Source: an uncultured Streptococcus sp. (GTDB lineage: Bacteria; Bacillota; Bacilli; Lactobacillales; Streptococcaceae). From it: 7,308 nucleotides of DNA. This document shows positions 5,442 to 7,308 of this stretch, piece after piece. Location of the stretch: the NCBI RefSeq assembly GCF_938020365.1, contig NZ_CALIIB010000022.1, positions 1 through 7,308 of the forward strand, read 5' to 3'. Numbering within the stretch: the first letter of the stretch is position 1; every line of letters starts with the position of its first letter. The notes beneath the pieces were generated by a model. The model was not told the origin of the DNA. It saw only the letters and a list, made by a program, of their open reading frames with translations, and searched no databases. Position numbers and translations under genes: made by a program.

Positions 5442-6500
5442 ATGAAAGAAAAAATTGCAATCGTCTTTGGAACCTTTGCTCCCTTGCATCAGGGGCATAT
5501 CGATTTGATTCAGAAGGCGAAGCGTTCTTACGACAAGGTGCGCGTGGTGGTTTCTGGTTATCAGGAAGACCGTGGAGAGGAAGCAGGTCTGTCTCTGCAG
5601 AAGCGATTCCGTTATACTCGTGAGACCTTCGCAGATGATGAACTGACTCAGGTTTATAAACTAGACGAAACGTCTTTTCCCCGCTATCCTCTGGGTTGGG
5701 ACAAGTGGCTGTCGACTTTATTAGAGTTGGTGGGCTATGATGCAGAAGGTGAAGAGCTGATTTTCTTTGTCGGAGAGGCTGATTATCAGGCCGAGTTGGA
5801 AAAGCGTGGCTTCAAAACTTCTTTTGAGGAGCGACAGTTTGGGATTTCAGCTACGATGATTCGGGAAAATCCTAGCCTTTATTGGAAATATATCGCCCAA
5901 CCTTTCCGCCGTCACTTTACCAAGAAAGTGCTGATTATGGGTAGCGCCAGTAATGGTAAAACGACCTTGGCTAAGGATTTGGCTCGCTACTATGATGCTC
6001 CAGTTAGTCTAGAATATGCTCGAGAATACCAGATTCAAAATAACGTACGAGACGATGAGTTGACACCTAAGGATTACTATTATCTACTTCTGGGGCAATA
6101 CGCTCAGACTTCTCGCCTCATTGACAGCAACGCAAACCGTGGTCTGGTCGTGGCCGATACAAATTCGCTAGTAACCAAGGCCTACTATGACTACTATCTG
6201 AAAGAAAGTCCCGTTCAAGACGAGGAGACAGATACCTTTGACAATCTCTTTGCCAGCATTTTGTCTAAGGAAAAATGGGATTTGATTCTCTTTGCTGAGC
6301 CGGTCGGAGCCTATGTCAACGATGGCTTTCGCGATATGAGCATGGCAGACGAGGCTATCCGCAGTGATTTTTCTAGCTATTTGAAAAGGCTGAAAGAGGA
6401 GTGTTTAGCTCATATTCCGACGGTCTATCTGGCTGGCAGTTATTTTGACAATTATCAGGCGGCTAAAGAAGCGATCGACATGATTTATCAAGCAGATTAA
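5442..6500 (+). CDS. nadR: NadR-like bifunctional NMN adenylyltransferase / nicotinamide riboside kinase
   Basis: The 352-residue cytoplasmic enzyme makes NAD from nicotinamide riboside. The N-terminal nucleotidyltransferase domain (1-155) shows the signature FGTFAPLHQGH (9-19) and ISATMIR (135-141), matching the (H/T)xGH and ISSTxxR motifs of NMN adenylyltransferases. The C-terminal kinase domain (160-350) has Walker A GSASNGKTT (167-175), EYARE (191-195) and the Walker-B-like VVADTN (237-242), as in NadR ribosylnicotinamide kinase domains. It lacks the helix-turn-helix repressor domain of enterobacterial NadR, so it should not regulate transcription. AAAAAGG lies eight bases before the ATG. 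It has its own strong promoter, and pnuC follows 21 bases after its stop, giving a transport-plus-salvage operon. Confidence 0.93.
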   Translation: MKEKIAIVFGTFAPLHQGHIDLIQKAKRSYDKVRVVVSGYQEDRGEEAGLSLQKRFRYTRETFADDELTQVYKLDETSFPRYPLGWDKWLSTLLELVGYDAEGEELIFFVGEADYQAELEKRGFKTSFEERQFGISATMIRENPSLYWKYIAQPFRRHFTKKVLIMGSASNGKTTLAKDLARYYDAPVSLEYAREYQIQNNVRDDELTPKDYYYLLLGQYAQTSRLIDSNANRGLVVADTNSLVTKAYYDYYLKESPVQDEETDTFDNLFASILSKEKWDLILFAEPVGAYVNDGFRDMSMADEAIRSDFSSYLKRLKEECLAHIPTVYLAGSYFDNYQAAKEAIDMIYQAD

Positions 6501-6521
6501 AAAAGAAAGTGGTAAAATAGA

Positions 6522-7308
6522 ATGGTAGTAAAAAATCAAAAACTCTCACCTGCAGCTCTCTCCGCAGGACTAAAACAAAAATCTCAAACCTTTGCTCGGA
6601 ATTTTCAGAATGTCTGTGCAGCAGCTAAAGAACAGGGCTTTAGCGGTATTGCCAAATTGCTCTGGCAGGATTTATTTGGCGGGCGTAGCTTGTCTCAATG
6701 GCTCTACTTGATTGCTCTTTCCAGTCTGCCCTTCATTCTGGAGTTTACCAGTGGGCAGGAGCAGCATGACTGGTTGGGACTCTTTGCTTCCTGGACAGGC
6801 ATCGTCTGCGTCATCCTAGTAGCTGAGGGGCGGGCCAGCAATTACCTCTTTGGAGCTGTTAATTCGGCGATTTATCTCATTTTGTCCTTCCAGGCTAGCT
6901 TTTATGGAGAAGTGCTGACTACGGTTTACTTCTTTATCATGCAGCCGATTGGCCTTTATACTTGGCTGTCCAACCGAGTCAATGAACAAGATAAGACAGA
7001 GCCTTCTCATTTTGAAGCTAAGAAGTTAGACTGGCGTGGCTGGCTTAAATATTTGGCCTTGACTGCCTTGATTTGGATTGGCATGGGCTTTGCTTATAAG
7101 AGCATTCACAGTCACCGGCCTTTCCGCGATAGTGTGACAGATGCGACCAATGGAATCGGCCAGCTTCTCATGACGGGGCTCTATCGCGAGCAATGGATTT
7201 TCTGGATTGCGACCAATCTCTTCAGTATCTACCTCTGGTGGGGTAGCAACCTTCATATCCAGGCCATGTACTGGGTCTATACCCTCAATAGTATCGTCGG
7301 CTGGTATC
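6522..7308 (+). CDS. pnuC: PnuC nicotinamide riboside transporter (incomplete, runs off the right edge)
   Basis: The frame is open from ATG 6522 to the window edge: 262 codons, missing the C-terminus. About 58 mostly polar, amphipathic residues precede the first membrane segment (from SQWLYLIALSSLPFILEF). Several hydrophobic helices follow (about 86-100, 108-125, 129-148, 174-193, 222-242, 247-262). The stretch YREQWIFWIATNLFSIYLWW (221-240) is the conserved PnuC C-terminal region with Trp residues that line the substrate path. PnuC facilitates nicotinamide riboside diffusion, and NadR, encoded just upstream, traps it by phosphorylation. The ribosome binding site is weak (GAAAGTGG at 6505-6512, nine bases before ATG), suggesting coupling to nadR translation. 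No earlier start codon is better placed. Confidence 0.92.
   Translation, partial: MVVKNQKLSPAALSAGLKQKSQTFARNFQNVCAAAKEQGFSGIAKLLWQDLFGGRSLSQWLYLIALSSLPFILEFTSGQEQHDWLGLFASWTGIVCVILVAEGRASNYLFGAVNSAIYLILSFQASFYGEVLTTVYFFIMQPIGLYTWLSNRVNEQDKTEPSHFEAKKLDWRGWLKYLALTALIWIGMGFAYKSIHSHRPFRDSVTDATNGIGQLLMTGLYREQWIFWIATNLFSIYLWWGSNLHIQAMYWVYTLNSIVGWY

Noticed and set aside
6510..6518. Extended -10 (TGGTAAAAT) just before pnuC
   Set aside because: Transcription would start at or after the ATG at 6522, and no -35 is evident; cotranscription from the nadR promoter explains pnuC better.

Overview
The window looks like chromosomal DNA of a low-GC Gram-positive coccus, most likely an oral Streptococcus of the sanguinis/gordonii/mitis type. 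The case rests on a ctsR-clpC operon without mcsA/mcsB, a ClpC with the short streptococcal middle domain, a NadR without a DNA-binding domain paired with PnuC, and TATAAT / AAAGGAGG-type signals. The species call is an inference from protein resemblance, not from a database comparison. I see no mobile element, CRISPR array, rRNA or tRNA.

Layout. Positions 1-324 hold no convincing protein gene. They contain a possible rightward promoter (105-133), a possible leftward promoter (95-123), and a bidirectional terminator hairpin (262-313) that ends the leftward gene at 325-675. That gene encodes a small four-helix membrane protein of unknown function. It has its own promoter, and a CcpA cre-like site overlaps the -35. 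Positions 676-963 are a divergent control region whose right side carries the ctsR promoter and a clear CtsR operator directly after the -10.

Positions 964-4311 are a heat-shock/proteolysis operon: ctsR (repressor), clpC (AAA+ unfoldase) and a GNAT acetyltransferase whose start is better placed at 3871 than at 3862. CtsR represses its own operon, and ClpC partners ClpP, encoded elsewhere. After an 84-bp gap with only a weak possible promoter, two translationally overlapping genes follow (4396-5263). They encode an ECF-transporter S component and a lipoprotein made of a single DUF4430 domain. They look like a capture-plus-uptake pair for an unknown small molecule. DUF4430 resembles the C-terminal domain of animal transcobalamin, so a corrinoid is one hypothesis. 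A strong terminator (5273-5311) closes this unit.

Positions 5312-5441 carry a near-consensus promoter (TTGACA-16-TATAAT), a perfect 22-bp AT-only palindrome just upstream of it, and three copies of a 9-mer in the leader. This drives nadR (5442-6500) and pnuC (6522 to beyond the right edge), which form a nicotinamide riboside salvage operon: PnuC imports the vitamin, and NadR phosphorylates and adenylylates it to NAD.

Most of the window is ordinary streptococcal core genome. The points most worth a second look are the ECF-S/DUF4430 pair, the palindrome before nadR, the cre-like site at the small membrane gene, and the possible short transcript at about 140-315.
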